From Chloroflexota bacterium (GTDB taxonomy: Bacteria > Chloroflexota > Dehalococcoidia > Lucifugimonadales > Lucifugimonadaceae), in contig JABMNO010000064.1 of the NCBI GenBank assembly GCA_013204555.1, positions 1-46,227 on the forward strand: a DNA stretch of 46,227 bases, in the 5' to 3' direction. The notes beneath the pieces are model-generated. The model saw only the letters and a list, made by a program, of their open reading frames with translations, did not search any database and was not told the DNA's origin. Below are positions 1-9,184 of the stretch, piece by piece. Made by a program: the position numbers and the translations under genes. Each line of letters begins with the position of its first letter. The stretch's first letter is position 1.

Positions 1-455
1 ACCACCTCGACATCCCCGCCCGAGAGGCCGTAGAAGATGCGCTTTCCGAGTACGAAGGCACGATCTTGGTCGTTTCGCACGATCGCTACTTTCTCGACAA
101 GATCGTGAATCGGGTGGTCGAGTTGGAGAATCGCGATCTGGTGTCGTTCGATGGCAACTTCTCGGAGTTCTGGAACACCCGATACGACGCCCTTCAGCGG
201 GAAACCGCTCGAGTCTCCACAAGAGGGTCCGATCGCCGCAGAGCCAGAGCAGAACGAGCGGATCAACGCGCTGATATCGCCACCCTGGAACGCCGAATCA
301 AAGAGGCAGAGGCGGAAAAATCGGACCTGGAAACCCAGCTAGCCGCGGCTTTCCAACAGAATGATAACCGCAAAGGCCGCACCCTCAGCCGCCAGCTCCA
401 GCGCGCAACGACAACACTAGACGGCCTCTACGAACAGTGGACAGCAAAGGCGTAG
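1..455 (+). CDS. ABC-F family ATPase, C-terminal fragment
   Basis: The reading frame is open from the left edge (codons in phase with position 3) to a stop at 455, so the start lies outside the window. The visible part begins at the end of the second nucleotide-binding domain: the D-loop remnant HLDIP, the Walker B-adjacent strand TILVVSHDR with the switch histidine (H-loop), then FLDKIVNRVVEL. About 80 charged residues rich in Arg, Glu and Gln follow and should form the C-terminal coiled coil found in Uup/ABC-F proteins. ABC-F proteins are soluble, lack membrane domains and act on ribosomes. Which subfamily this is cannot be told from the fragment. It converges on the M81 gene. Confidence 0.85.
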   Translation, partial: HLDIPAREAVEDALSEYEGTILVVSHDRYFLDKIVNRVVELENRDLVSFDGNFSEFWNTRYDALQRETARVSTRGSDRRRARAERADQRADIATLERRIKEAEAEKSDLETQLAAAFQQNDNRKGRTLSRQLQRATTTLDGLYEQWTAKA

Positions 456-507
456 ATGGGGGTGAGGTGGTGGCGTTTGATTTCACCTGGCGATTGGAGA
501 GGCTGAG

Positions 508-536
508 ATCCCGGATCGCCTACCGGCGTCCGGGAT
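508..536. terminator. Hairpin between convergent genes
   Basis: An inverted repeat pairs 508-515 with 529-536 (8 bp). After a one-base bulge, 517-520 pairs with 525-528, leaving a 4-base loop. It lies between two converging genes, so it could terminate either transcript. There is no clear T-tract, so this is a structural call only. Confidence 0.45.
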
Positions 537-548
537 GACGTTGCGGGG

Positions 549-585
549 TGGTGGGCATCGATGAACGTTGGGCTATTGCCCACCA
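549..585 (-). terminator. Hairpin just after the M81 stop
   Basis: A 9-bp perfect stem (549-557 with 577-585) with a 19-base loop ends one base beyond the M81 stop codon. Position suggests a transcript end or mRNA 3'-end stabiliser for the leftward gene. No T-run is visible. Confidence 0.4.
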
Positions 586-586
586 A

Positions 587-2155
587 CTACACCTGATACT
601 CAGGCTCTTCAAACGGATACAGCGGCACCCGCCGTCGCTGGTACGTGAATGTGTCGAGATCGGCTGAAGTCACACCGGGGCTGTTGACGATGATGATCTC
701 CGCCGCAATGGGTTGATATGCCGGACGCGGAGAACTCACACCCTTCGCAACGATCACTCGGTAATCCTCTGGATTGATCCCAATCGAGTACATCTGCTCG
801 CGCGCTGTATTCCCACTGCGGATTGAAGTGAGAACGATGGTCATCCCGTCCACAGTACTGAAGCGCGCCCTCAGCCCATCGGTGTAGTAGCGGCGGCCGC
901 CGTGGGTTGGGCGAGTCTCCTCGTACTCACCATCGTCAAGTTCAACGACCGTGCCTGTAATCAGCACCGGCTCGCCATGCATATCATCTGTCTTGCCGCC
1001 AACATCCAGTGAAATTTCAGCACCGACGCCGGTTGCAATACACGCCTGTACCGCTTCCGGATCGTAAATGGTTTGGAGATACCGTTGAATTCCCATCTCA
1101 CGGGCAACCTTCAGGATGTGTGTCGAATCAGCCGAAGAGCCGCCTCCGATGTTGTCTCCGGCATCCATCAGGACTATCGGCCCAAGGTGGGAATGCTCAG
1201 ACTCCTCCACATCGGCCAGCGCAGTGCCATCATCAGGCAGGAAGTTTTCGGCGCCGGTTGGTTTCGGGCCAACGTAGCGTTCCTCCGCCATCGTCAGCGC
1301 TTCTCTGATGCTGGGCACGGGCCTGTTCAGGTCAACCCGTTTCTCCCACGCTCGCTCCGCCATCCACTTCGCAGTCTCTTCCGCCTTTTCCATATCGCCA
1401 TCGGCGATCGCGATCCACGACATTCCCATCTCTTCTACATCCGCGTACGGATAGCCTTCGGAGATTGAAGTGTCGAGGATTCCATCTCGTTCATTCGCCT
1501 CGAAGCAATCATCGACCAGGCTCTTCATCGGCTCCTGGCCGGTGTACTGCTTGACGATGTTGACCAGCATCGGCGGCATCTCGATGAACTGCACGGGGTC
1601 GATTTCGCCCTTCGCTGCCCGGTAGATCAACTCGGCAGTTTTATGCCCCCGCACTTTTGCATCAAGGTGCGGACAGGTTCTCCAGACTATGCAGACGGTG
1701 GTATTTGCGACAGTGTCTTTTGAGATGTTTGCGTGCATGTCAAAAGTGATGCCTACAGGAACATCTGGACCAACAATCTCCCGCACCGCCCGGGTGAACT
1801 CGCCGTCCATATCCGGAAATTCCTCGGAAACGGCGGCACCGTGGTTTGGGAGCAAAACTGCGTCCCACGGCCCCTGATCACGCAGCATCCCCAGCATCTC
1901 GGTGGAGATGCGATCATAGGCATCCTTCGTGATGGTGCCGATTGGGCCAGTCCTGGCGAACATCAGGGGGACTGCGTCAAACCCAAGTTCATCAGCCGCC
2001 TGCAGGTAACCGGCGATGGTGTAGGTGGACTCAACGTACTGATCCACTATCTCCTCACCACGGAGCAGGAGACTCTTCTCAAACTCTTCGTACGACGCCG
2101 GGACAATCGAAAACGTGTTGGTCTCGTGCGAAATACCCAGAATTGCGAATCTCAA
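587..2155 (-). CDS. M81 family metallopeptidase (MlrC-like)
   Basis: This 522-residue protein opens with the family's typical GISHETNTF. The zinc-site motifs are DMHAN (Asp139, His141) and CPHLD (His163), and the His-to-His spacing of 22 matches that known for MlrC. The C-terminal half contains DAGDNIGGGSSAD, a hallmark of the MlrC C-terminal domain. The founding member hydrolyses linearised microcystin, but most relatives have unknown substrates and are likely peptidases or amidases for small modified peptides. There is no signal peptide, so it is probably cytoplasmic. It is a single-gene unit with a hairpin after the stop and a 190-base gap before the divergent lipoprotein gene. Confidence 0.88.
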   Translation of the reverse strand: MRFAILGISHETNTFSIVPASYEEFEKSLLLRGEEIVDQYVESTYTIAGYLQAADELGFDAVPLMFARTGPIGTITKDAYDRISTEMLGMLRDQGPWDAVLLPNHGAAVSEEFPDMDGEFTRAVREIVGPDVPVGITFDMHANISKDTVANTTVCIVWRTCPHLDAKVRGHKTAELIYRAAKGEIDPVQFIEMPPMLVNIVKQYTGQEPMKSLVDDCFEANERDGILDTSISEGYPYADVEEMGMSWIAIADGDMEKAEETAKWMAERAWEKRVDLNRPVPSIREALTMAEERYVGPKPTGAENFLPDDGTALADVEESEHSHLGPIVLMDAGDNIGGGSSADSTHILKVAREMGIQRYLQTIYDPEAVQACIATGVGAEISLDVGGKTDDMHGEPVLITGTVVELDDGEYEETRPTHGGRRYYTDGLRARFSTVDGMTIVLTSIRSGNTAREQMYSIGINPEDYRVIVAKGVSSPRPAYQPIAAEIIIVNSPGVTSADLDTFTYQRRRVPLYPFEEPEYQV

Positions 2156-2231
2156 TCTGAACCCCTGATTTGGTAAGTACCGCCCACTTTATCGAGTCCG
2201 ACCAATCATACGCAGGCACCGCTGGCCTTGC

Positions 2232-2259
2232 CCCGTCGCGTGGGCATCCCTGCCCACAG
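2232..2259. repeat. 28-nt palindromic intergenic repeat, copy 1
   Basis: This 28-base element recurs at 33872-33899 with one mismatch. Its core is a perfect 7-bp hairpin, gtgggca/tgcccac, with loop tccc (2240-2257). Both copies are in non-coding DNA beside genes, so it resembles a REP-type dispersed palindrome. Here it sits in the gap upstream of the lipoprotein start at 2345. Confidence 0.6.
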
Positions 2260-2344
2260 AGCGTTCACGCACAACAAGAGTGACGACGACCGCACCGTCC
2301 CCCAGATTGTGACACAGCTCAAGGAATTGCCTGATAATACGATC

Positions 2345-3556
2345 ATGAACCATCCCTCCCCTCGATTCTTTTTGCTCATATTCGCGATCACCGCGTTATT
2401 CGGAATGTTTGCCTGCGGCACAGAGGAAGGCCCTGCTTCAGGAGTTGAAACATTCCCCACCGATGCTGCGGATCTCACGGTGGAAGAGATCATCACCAGA
2501 GCCAGGGTAGCCATGAGCGGGATCACTTCATATCGAACCACCGGAGAAATCACTGTCTCAAGCCAAGAGGACCCAGAACCTCAAACCGGAGACTTTTTCA
2601 CGGAATGGGCTGCACCTGACCGCTACAAATACAGAATGGAAGGAATTTCCGATGGCGAATATGAATCCAACGAACTCATAAGCATCGACAACGAATCATA
2701 TTCCCGGGATGGTCAAAACGAATGGCGACACATGTCTCGCTCCTCAGGCGGTGAGGCTGAATCCGATAGCACTCCTATTCGCAGCATCGGGGATCCGATG
2801 TCCTTTCTTGACGCTGACATCTTCGAACTGCTGGGGGAAGAAGATTTTGAAGGCGTACCGGCGTTCCGCCTGCAGAGCACGACGATCGTCGAAGCCGATC
2901 CGGATAAAGTTCTACCTTCACGTGAGACGATCACAACGCTGCTGATTAGCCAAACCGATTATCAGTTGATGACGACGGTTGAGGCCACGGATCTCGTAAT
3001 CACTGTGCGCAGCACGAGAAACGATGTTGAATCCCAGGACGAAGAGTGGGCTTCTTACGTGATCACGCGACATTTCCACGATTACAACGAGCCTGCCACC
3101 ATTGAGGCGCCCGCCGATATCGTCGAGATGCTCGGTGGTGAATCAGCGGATGGCCCCTCTCGATCCCTACCCGCGCCAATCCACACACCTACCGCCGTTC
3201 CATCACAGAACTGCTCGGACCCGGGCGCAAGGTGGCCGGGATGCGGAATCCGAACCTCAGCTGACGTGGAAGTGATGCTGGCGGTATTTCCTGATAACGC
3301 AAAGATCCCCATTGACGGCGACGTTGTGGTGACATTCCCGTTTGAAAGTTCACTAGATATCGGTTGGAATGCTGATACCTACATATGGCACGTGCCAAGT
3401 GCATCAGTCGTGAGGCTGTGCAACGAACAAAGAAGCCAATCGTGGAAGTCCAACTCACTGGAAGCAACAGACCGGCTCCGGAAAGTGCTCGCCGACGATG
3501 ATCTCATGGAGCAAATTCGCACCCACAAAAATGAAGTGGACGGGCGCTGCATGTGA
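2345..3556 (+). CDS. Secreted lipoprotein, LppX/LolA-like fold suspected
   Basis: I chose the ATG at 2345, giving 403 residues, because it directly precedes a lipoprotein signal peptide: basic start, hydrophobic stretch FFLLIFAITALFG and lipobox GMFAC. The longer upstream frame overlaps the palindromic repeat. The segment from about residue 45 to 270 (VEEIITRARVAMSGITSYR, then alternating strands with PDRYKYRMEG) resembles the LppX/LolA-type half-barrel that binds lipids in Gram-positive and Chloroflexota lipoproteins. That assignment rests on pattern only. The C-terminal 110 residues carry four Cys (CSDPG, GCGIR, LCNEQ, GRCM), perhaps two disulfides. Function unknown. Confidence 0.7.
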   Translation: MNHPSPRFFLLIFAITALFGMFACGTEEGPASGVETFPTDAADLTVEEIITRARVAMSGITSYRTTGEITVSSQEDPEPQTGDFFTEWAAPDRYKYRMEGISDGEYESNELISIDNESYSRDGQNEWRHMSRSSGGEAESDSTPIRSIGDPMSFLDADIFELLGEEDFEGVPAFRLQSTTIVEADPDKVLPSRETITTLLISQTDYQLMTTVEATDLVITVRSTRNDVESQDEEWASYVITRHFHDYNEPATIEAPADIVEMLGGESADGPSRSLPAPIHTPTAVPSQNCSDPGARWPGCGIRTSADVEVMLAVFPDNAKIPIDGDVVVTFPFESSLDIGWNADTYIWHVPSASVVRLCNEQRSQSWKSNSLEATDRLRKVLADDDLMEQIRTHKNEVDGRCM

Positions 3557-3637
3557 TGGCAGAGGGTACCGCGTAGCTGCTCTTCTCAAGATTGCAGGAT
3601 TCTTCGAGAGTCTCAGGATGCCGAAGGAACCATTCAA

Positions 3638-5254
3638 TCAATCAGACGCCGGCGCTGGCTCCCCAAGTGGCCGTGCGGCAGCACCCTCGAGCTCGTCTTC
3701 CTCACGCCAGACGCGGTAGTTGTGGAAGGCGATCATCGATACCGGGACACCGATTCCGCAGGCGACCGCCGAGATTCTGAAGACGACGCTCAACGCATCC
3801 GCCAGACCGGTACGAGCTGTCGCCAGTGTTGCGAAATAGGCATCTTCATCCAGATCCGGGTGGGCGATGAATTCCAGGCGGACACTCTCAAGTTCCTCAT
3901 CTGAAATCAGGAGTTCAGCATCTTCGAACGCAGCGGCCGGTCCTGTGAGATCGGAACCAAAATTGGCGGTCAAACCAGACGCCATGATCGATCCCAGTGC
4001 CGCCGCTGCGGCAGCCATGCCAAACATTCTGGCAAACTGCAGCGAAGAGGTCACCACACCGAGCACACGGGGAGGCATTGCGTTCTGGACAGGAGCAGTA
4101 AATGAGGTCCATCCGAATGACATTCCAATGCCCAATACGATAGTGGCAAGCGAAATATCCAGCATTGAAGTGGACGTGGTCATGCCACCGACATACCAGA
4201 GGATTGCGCCAGCGATCGTCATTCCGAAGACCCCACCCTCACGCGGCCGGTTAAATCGCGATAACAGTTGCCCCGATACGTTGGCTCCAACTGCGACACC
4301 AAGCGCTAGGGTCATCAGTGGATAGGCCGACTGGGTCGCAGTAGCGCCCTTGGCTCCCTGTACGAACAGCGGCAAGAACGCTGTTGTGGTGATAAACCCC
4401 ATGGTGATCGTCAGTGAACCCACCATGGCGCCTGAAAAGACCCTCGACTTGAACAGCGCAATTGGGATGAGTGGGTCAGAGGCCCGAAGTTCAATCCACA
4501 CGAATGAGACGAAGCCGACCAACGCCGTAAGCCCAAGCAGTCCCATCACCGGTGAGATCCAGTCCACAGAATCTCCGCCGATTGAGAACCCAAAAAGGAT
4601 GGCCGTGCTGAAAATGACGAACGCAGTGGTTCCTGCAATATCGAAGTTGGTCTTGCCTCGATTCGTTCGATGCCCGGGCAACCAGATCCACAATAGAAGA
4701 AGCGCCATTCCACCCAGTGGAACGTTCATGAAGAAGATTATTCGCCACGATGTGAAGTCTGAGACCACGCCTCCAATGATTGGGCCAAGCACCCCCGAAA
4801 GCGTGAAGCTGGCGGTGGTGACGCCCATCCACTTGGCCCGCTGCTCAGGTGCCCACATGGCGGCCATGATGATCCAAACGCTGCCCATAGCCCCGGCGAA
4901 CCCAGCGCCTTGGATTACACGAATGATCACCAACTGGGTCATCGTTTGGGAGAACCCTGCAGCCATAGAAGCTACGACGAACACGCCAAGAGCCCACAGG
5001 ATGACTGTCTTCCTTCCAACCACATCAGACAGTTTGCCCACAATTGGAACGATCACTGCTCCAGCGAGTGAGAAACCTGCAAATAGCCACGTGAAGAGAT
5101 TGAATCCACCAATGTCAGACACGATGCTCTGCGCCGCCGTGGCCACAACGGTCTGCGAGATGCTGGTTACGAACAGCGTTGCGGACAATGCCACGATGAC
5201 GAGGAGCTTCCGGCGGTACGGAAGATCTACTAGTGCGTCAGTGGTGATGGACAT
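3638..5254 (-). CDS. DHA2-type MFS drug/proton antiporter
   Basis: This 538-residue protein has about 14 hydrophobic segments, the count typical of the EmrB/QacA (DHA2) branch of the major facilitator superfamily. Recognisable features are the loop 2-3 motif GKLSDVVGRK, GAGFAGAMGSVWI in the fourth helix region, and the antiporter motif C stretch SGVLGPIIGGVVSD followed by WRIIFFMNVPLG. The family exports hydrophobic drugs, and some members export siderophores or metabolites, in exchange for protons. There is no adaptor (EmrA-like) gene beside it, as expected for a one-membrane cell. No regulator gene is adjacent, so the substrate is unknown. Confidence 0.92.
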   Translation of the reverse strand: MSITTDALVDLPYRRKLLVIVALSATLFVTSISQTVVATAAQSIVSDIGGFNLFTWLFAGFSLAGAVIVPIVGKLSDVVGRKTVILWALGVFVVASMAAGFSQTMTQLVIIRVIQGAGFAGAMGSVWIIMAAMWAPEQRAKWMGVTTASFTLSGVLGPIIGGVVSDFTSWRIIFFMNVPLGGMALLLLWIWLPGHRTNRGKTNFDIAGTTAFVIFSTAILFGFSIGGDSVDWISPVMGLLGLTALVGFVSFVWIELRASDPLIPIALFKSRVFSGAMVGSLTITMGFITTTAFLPLFVQGAKGATATQSAYPLMTLALGVAVGANVSGQLLSRFNRPREGGVFGMTIAGAILWYVGGMTTSTSMLDISLATIVLGIGMSFGWTSFTAPVQNAMPPRVLGVVTSSLQFARMFGMAAAAAALGSIMASGLTANFGSDLTGPAAAFEDAELLISDEELESVRLEFIAHPDLDEDAYFATLATARTGLADALSVVFRISAVACGIGVPVSMIAFHNYRVWREEDELEGAAARPLGEPAPASD

Positions 5255-5349
5255 GGTTGGGATAGTTTAGTGCTGTAGCTCCCAAATAGTTGGCTCGCGC
5301 GGTGTATCCTGCCTCAACTGTTAGCAAACCGACTTCCACGGAGCGACCG

Positions 5350-5964
5350 ATGATTCACGAATTTCGCACCTATGACCTCAAGCCAGGTACGACACCACAA
5401 TTCCTGAAAAAAACCGGCGAAAAGGTCGGGAAGCGCGTCGAGTACTCACCACTGGTTGGTTTCTTCTACAGCGAGATTGGTGAACTCAACCAAGCGCTCC
5501 ATATCTGGCAGTACGACGATATGAATCAACGCGCCGATATCAGGGCTAAGGTAGTTGAGGATGGCGTCTACCCACCCGATACTCGCGAATTTCTCGAGGG
5601 CCAGAAGACAGAGTTTTTCATCCCCGCCCCATTCCTTCCTGAGCTTCCCATCAAGCGCAACATCGGCCCGCTTTTTGAACTCAGGGTGTACAAGTATCCC
5701 CCGGGCGGCATCCCAAAGGTTATCGATGCGTGGTCGACAAAGATCGAAGCGCGCATGGAGCTCTCAAAGCCGGTTGGAGTCTGGTACTCGGACGTAGGTA
5801 ATCTCAACCAGTGGGCGCATATGTGGGCCTACGAAAGCTGGGAGCACCGTACCGAAGCGCGCAAGGAGTTTGCATCCGTGGGCTGGCCGCCGGCGTCGGG
5901 CGTTTCACCGATCACGATGCGCAACACCCTGATGTATGCGGCAGAGTTTTCGCCGGTTCAGTAG
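5350..5964 (+). CDS. NIPSNAP family protein, two tandem domains
   Basis: The ATG at 5350 has a good ribosome site (ggagcgacc). It gives 204 residues starting MIHEFRTYDLKPG, the usual opening of NIPSNAP proteins. A second copy begins about residue 100 with LFELRVYKYPPG, and both copies contain a matching strand (LNQALHIWQYDD, LNQWAHMWAYES). The fold is a ferredoxin-like dimeric alpha-beta barrel. Bacterial members have no agreed biochemical role and often lie near catabolic genes. The THEP1-like NTPase follows 61 bases downstream on the same strand, so the two are probably co-transcribed. Confidence 0.9.
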   Translation: MIHEFRTYDLKPGTTPQFLKKTGEKVGKRVEYSPLVGFFYSEIGELNQALHIWQYDDMNQRADIRAKVVEDGVYPPDTREFLEGQKTEFFIPAPFLPELPIKRNIGPLFELRVYKYPPGGIPKVIDAWSTKIEARMELSKPVGVWYSDVGNLNQWAHMWAYESWEHRTEARKEFASVGWPPASGVSPITMRNTLMYAAEFSPVQ

Positions 5965-6025
5965 GCGGGGCGTTGGCCTGCTGCCGCTGACTCGAAGGGC
6001 ACCTACCGGCGATGAACACAACCAC

Positions 6026-6679
6026 ATGACATCAAACTTCATCCTCACCGGCCCACCTGGCACCGGTAAATCGGAACTGCTGTCTGCCACCGTTGAACGT
6101 CATTCGCAATTGCGATGGCGCGGATTCATTTCGGCGTCGATCATCGAGAACGGTGAACGTGTCGGTTGGGCATTCAAAGGCATCAACTCGGCGCAAGGCG
6201 TGCTCGCGCACGTCGACCTCACTTCAGAATCACGGATGGGACGCTATGGGATTGATCTCAATCTCTTCGCCTCAATAGTCGACGCGGAGTTAGATCCAGA
6301 ACGATCGGCAGATGCCTACGTCATTGATGAAGTTGGGCTGATCTCAGCGATGTATCCGCCCTTCGATGGATTATTCGCCACATGCCTTGACAGCGAGACC
6401 TCCGTAGTTGCGATCGTCAGAGAGAAATCAACGGAGATATTGGAGCGATACGGCACTCGCTCAGACACTGAAATTGTTCACATTGATACGCCCGATATTG
6501 ATTCAGCAATGAGTCGACTGAAACACTGGATGAACGGGATGAACGGGATGAACGGGATGACCAACAATATTCGGAACGACGTTCAGACGGGTGATGTAAT
6601 GGCACTAATCAGCGAGATGCGAGGGCATATCCGTGCGGGCGGACAAAAATTTACTCGAGACGAAATGAACGAGCGCTAG
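6026..6679 (+). CDS. THEP1-like P-loop nucleoside triphosphatase
   Basis: The ATG at 6026 is preferred because the P-loop GPPGTGKS follows at residues 9-16, as in THEP1 (NTPase_1) proteins. The Walker B strand is AYVIDEVGLIS, about residue 98. At 217 residues it is somewhat longer than the usual 170-190. It hydrolyses nucleoside triphosphates in vitro in characterised relatives; the biological role is unsettled. The C-terminal extension carries three in-frame copies of Met-Asn-Gly encoded by a 9-base tandem repeat. It probably forms an operon with the NIPSNAP gene. Confidence 0.75.
   Translation: MTSNFILTGPPGTGKSELLSATVERHSQLRWRGFISASIIENGERVGWAFKGINSAQGVLAHVDLTSESRMGRYGIDLNLFASIVDAELDPERSADAYVIDEVGLISAMYPPFDGLFATCLDSETSVVAIVREKSTEILERYGTRSDTEIVHIDTPDIDSAMSRLKHWMNGMNGMNGMTNNIRNDVQTGDVMALISEMRGHIRAGGQKFTRDEMNER
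6532..6558 (+). repeat. 9-base tandem repeat, three copies, in frame
   Basis: Three perfect copies of gaacgggat lie head to tail inside the NTPase gene, encoding a Met-Asn-Gly run after the conserved domain. Slippage would change copy number without shifting the frame. Confidence 0.9.
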
Positions 6680-6682
6680 TCC

Positions 6683-8086
6683 CTAGCGCACCTTCCGATA
6701 CCACCAACCGCCAAGCGTGAACCCTGCCGAACCATCATGGCCGCTGTCGGTGAAGACGGCCTTTTCGCCTGAACCCCTGTGACCGCGCATGATAAAGGTG
6801 CCATCAGTACCTGAAGAGTCGAATTGCGCTGGTGCGTGTATCGAGTAGCCTCCATTACCGGGTGCCGTCATCCAGAGGTGGTCATCGCGGTAGTCGACGT
6901 TTGCCGGAATCCCTGGCTCTGCGATGTAGTAGCCGGTGTAGTCCGATAGTTCCTCGGGCACAGGTGAGGCCTCCGGTACTTCGATTTGCTTGATGATCTG
7001 CTTCGGTCCGGGCTTCCCGGTGAGGAACGTCTCGATGGCATCTCTGGCAATTGGCTCGACGCCTACCAGTGGCCACGCGTTGGCCAGGATAATGACGCCG
7101 GTTTTCGTTGGGATGTTGAATGCCATCAACGATCCGAAGCCATGAATGCCACCGCCGTGGCTATGGTAGACGCGGTCTTCGATGCGGAATGCTCGCCAGC
7201 TCAAGCACTGGCCGGTTGACCAGTCAGGTTCGGCGTACTGTGGGCGGTGCATTTCATTGAGCGAGCGGCCGCGTAGCACCTGTGCGCCTTTGCGTTCTCC
7301 TCCGTCTTCCCTGAATTGGAATGATATCCACTTGGCCAGATCTTCCACGTTGGAGTGAAGCTGCCCGCAGGACATGACGCCGTTTAGATGTCGGTACGCA
7401 GCGACCCTAACTTCGTCCCGAGACTCATCACCCGGAATTACCGAGTCGTAGCCGGTGTAAAAGTCCGGACGCAAGTCGTCAGTGAGGTCAAATACCGTTG
7501 ACTTCAGACCAACCGGGTCGATGACATTCGCGTGCATGTATTCCACGTAGTCAGTGCCTGATGCGCGCTTGATCACCTCACCCAGCAGCCCAAACGCCAG
7601 ATTGGAGTACTTCCATTGGGAGTCTGCTGGAATCACAACTTCAGTTTCGGACAGAGCGTTGAGGATCTGCTCCAGAGTTGGGAACTCATCTGCGGCCCAA
7701 CTGAGGCCTGCCGTTTCCGCTGATAGGCCTGAGTAGTGCGTCAGCATCCGACGCAGCGTCACATCTTCTACTCGCCCACCTCGCTCTTGAACCTGAGCGA
7801 ACTCTGGAATGTGGGTGGTCAGCGGGTCGTCGAGCGCCAGCTTGGCCTCATCCCTCAGTTGGAGGATAGCGGTGCCCGTGAATGTCTTGGTGATTGAGGC
7901 GACACGGGCGATTGTGCGGCTGTTTGGAGCGCGCCCAGTTTCCAGGTCGCTGACGCCAAATCCTCCAGACCAGATGAGGTCATCCCCCTGGACGATGCCT
8001 GCAGCCAGCCCCGGGGAGCCGAGTGATTCAAACCGCCCTGCTAACAGCTCTTCGACTGCCGCGATCGAACCGGACATATTTGCCAT
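6683..8086 (-). CDS. Class C beta-lactamase-like serine hydrolase
   Basis: This 467-residue protein carries the three family motifs: SITK (Ser64 nucleophile, Lys67), YSN (Tyr160-Asn162) and HGGGIHGFGS in place of KTG. Members include esterases, D-aminopeptidases and transpeptidase-like enzymes rather than true antibiotic lactamases. The last ~110 residues form an extra beta-rich domain (SDYTGYYIAEPG), as in many esterase-type relatives. No signal peptide is seen. The start lies only 2 bases from the stop of the UxuA-like gene, so the two are one transcriptional unit. It converges with the NTPase gene at 6679. Confidence 0.88.
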   Translation of the reverse strand: MANMSGSIAAVEELLAGRFESLGSPGLAAGIVQGDDLIWSGGFGVSDLETGRAPNSRTIARVASITKTFTGTAILQLRDEAKLALDDPLTTHIPEFAQVQERGGRVEDVTLRRMLTHYSGLSAETAGLSWAADEFPTLEQILNALSETEVVIPADSQWKYSNLAFGLLGEVIKRASGTDYVEYMHANVIDPVGLKSTVFDLTDDLRPDFYTGYDSVIPGDESRDEVRVAAYRHLNGVMSCGQLHSNVEDLAKWISFQFREDGGERKGAQVLRGRSLNEMHRPQYAEPDWSTGQCLSWRAFRIEDRVYHSHGGGIHGFGSLMAFNIPTKTGVIILANAWPLVGVEPIARDAIETFLTGKPGPKQIIKQIEVPEASPVPEELSDYTGYYIAEPGIPANVDYRDDHLWMTAPGNGGYSIHAPAQFDSSGTDGTFIMRGHRGSGEKAVFTDSGHDGSAGFTLGGWWYRKVR

Positions 8087-8088
8087 GC

Positions 8089-9093
8089 TTAAGCCGTCTT
8101 TGGACCCTGAATGGCGTTCAGGATTCCCCGCATGTAGCCAACGCAGTACGCGATGTATCGCTTCCCATCGGGGTCATTGATCAGCCGCATAACGTGGTCG
8201 TAGTCGATGACTCCGTCGTAGTCCACTTCATGCAACGCGCGAGCCACGTCGGCCATATTCAGGTCGCCTTCGTCTGGCGCCACCTCTGAATACTCGCCGT
8301 TGGCGGGAATCGTTCCAAGGACGTTGCGGAAGTGGACATGGAAAAGCCGTTTGGCCTCACCAAAGTCCTTGATCATCTTGAAAACATCTTCGCCCGACTC
8401 ATACCGAGTACCCACGCAGAATGTGACTCCGTTGTTCGGGTTCGGAACCTCTCTGAAGAGGCGGTCGTACGCCGCCTGGTTGTAGAGAATCTGTGGGATT
8501 CCGTAAACGGATGGGATAGGCGGGTCGTTGCCGTGCATGGCGACATTCATCCCGTGCGTCTCGGCGACAGGTGTGACCGCCTGGTAGATGGAGATGAGGC
8601 GCTCCCACAGCTCATCATGAGTGGGTGCGCCCTCTGGTGGCGGGTAGTCCTTCATTGCTTCTCGCACGTCAATGTGCAGATACTGATAGTCGCCGCGCCC
8701 CTCACGCCAGCTGTACTCTCCGGCCTGTCCGCCGGCCAACATCTGGCCCGCAGAGAAGATCTGCACGCCAAGCAACGGTATCCCGGCCGCGCCCAGCACA
8801 TCCGAGGTGTGTTCTGCGTTTTCCAGGATTCGGGGGGTGGACTCATCGCCGAGGTATACCGGCATCAACTCGGCACTCAGGAAGTTAGCCCGCTCAATGG
8901 TCAGGCCATGGCCATCCAGCTCCTCCATGGTCTTCTCAAGCGCATCCTTCTCGATTCGGCCGCCGGTTTCTTTGTAGCCATCGACCATATCCAACGTGAT
9001 GTCCACGTACTCGATCCCGATCTGTTTGAGGAAGGCCAGGTCATCTGGTCGTTCCATCCAGTCCGGGCTGATTCTTGTGCCGATTTTGATCAT
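8089..9093 (-). CDS. Mannonate dehydratase-like TIM-barrel enzyme (UxuA family)
   Basis: This 334-residue protein has an opening of the xylose-isomerase-like barrel type (LAFLKQIGIEYVDI). UxuA-like metal and substrate motifs follow: AMHGNDPPIP, LFHVHFRNV, and IDYDHVMRL near the end. UxuA dehydrates D-mannonate to 2-keto-3-deoxygluconate. This protein is shorter than the enterobacterial enzyme (about 390), as are many paralogues in Chloroflexota and Actinobacteria, so the exact sugar acid is uncertain. It is immediately upstream of the serine hydrolase (2-base gap) and downstream of the SMP-30 lactonase, a context that fits sugar-acid catabolism. Confidence 0.75.
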   Translation of the reverse strand: MIKIGTRISPDWMERPDDLAFLKQIGIEYVDITLDMVDGYKETGGRIEKDALEKTMEELDGHGLTIERANFLSAELMPVYLGDESTPRILENAEHTSDVLGAAGIPLLGVQIFSAGQMLAGGQAGEYSWREGRGDYQYLHIDVREAMKDYPPPEGAPTHDELWERLISIYQAVTPVAETHGMNVAMHGNDPPIPSVYGIPQILYNQAAYDRLFREVPNPNNGVTFCVGTRYESGEDVFKMIKDFGEAKRLFHVHFRNVLGTIPANGEYSEVAPDEGDLNMADVARALHEVDYDGVIDYDHVMRLINDPDGKRYIAYCVGYMRGILNAIQGPKTA

Positions 9094-9162
9094 GGTGGTG
9101 TCTCCGTTGTTGGTGGTTATTTGGGGTCAAGTTGCAACGCGGTCCTATGGATTGTCGCGACC

Positions 9163-9184
9163 CGGCAACCACGGGGGGTTGCCG
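9163..9184 (-). terminator. Hairpin between SMP-30 and UxuA-like genes
   Basis: A perfect 8-bp stem, cggcaacc/ggttgccg, with a 6-base loop lies in the 184-base gap between two leftward genes. It could end the lactonase transcript. There is no T-tract. Confidence 0.35.

Noticed and set aside
4350..5270. Long open frame antisense to the MFS transporter
   Set aside because: It is the mirror of a membrane protein gene, with low-complexity composition and no recognisable domain; the MFS frame has clear family motifs.
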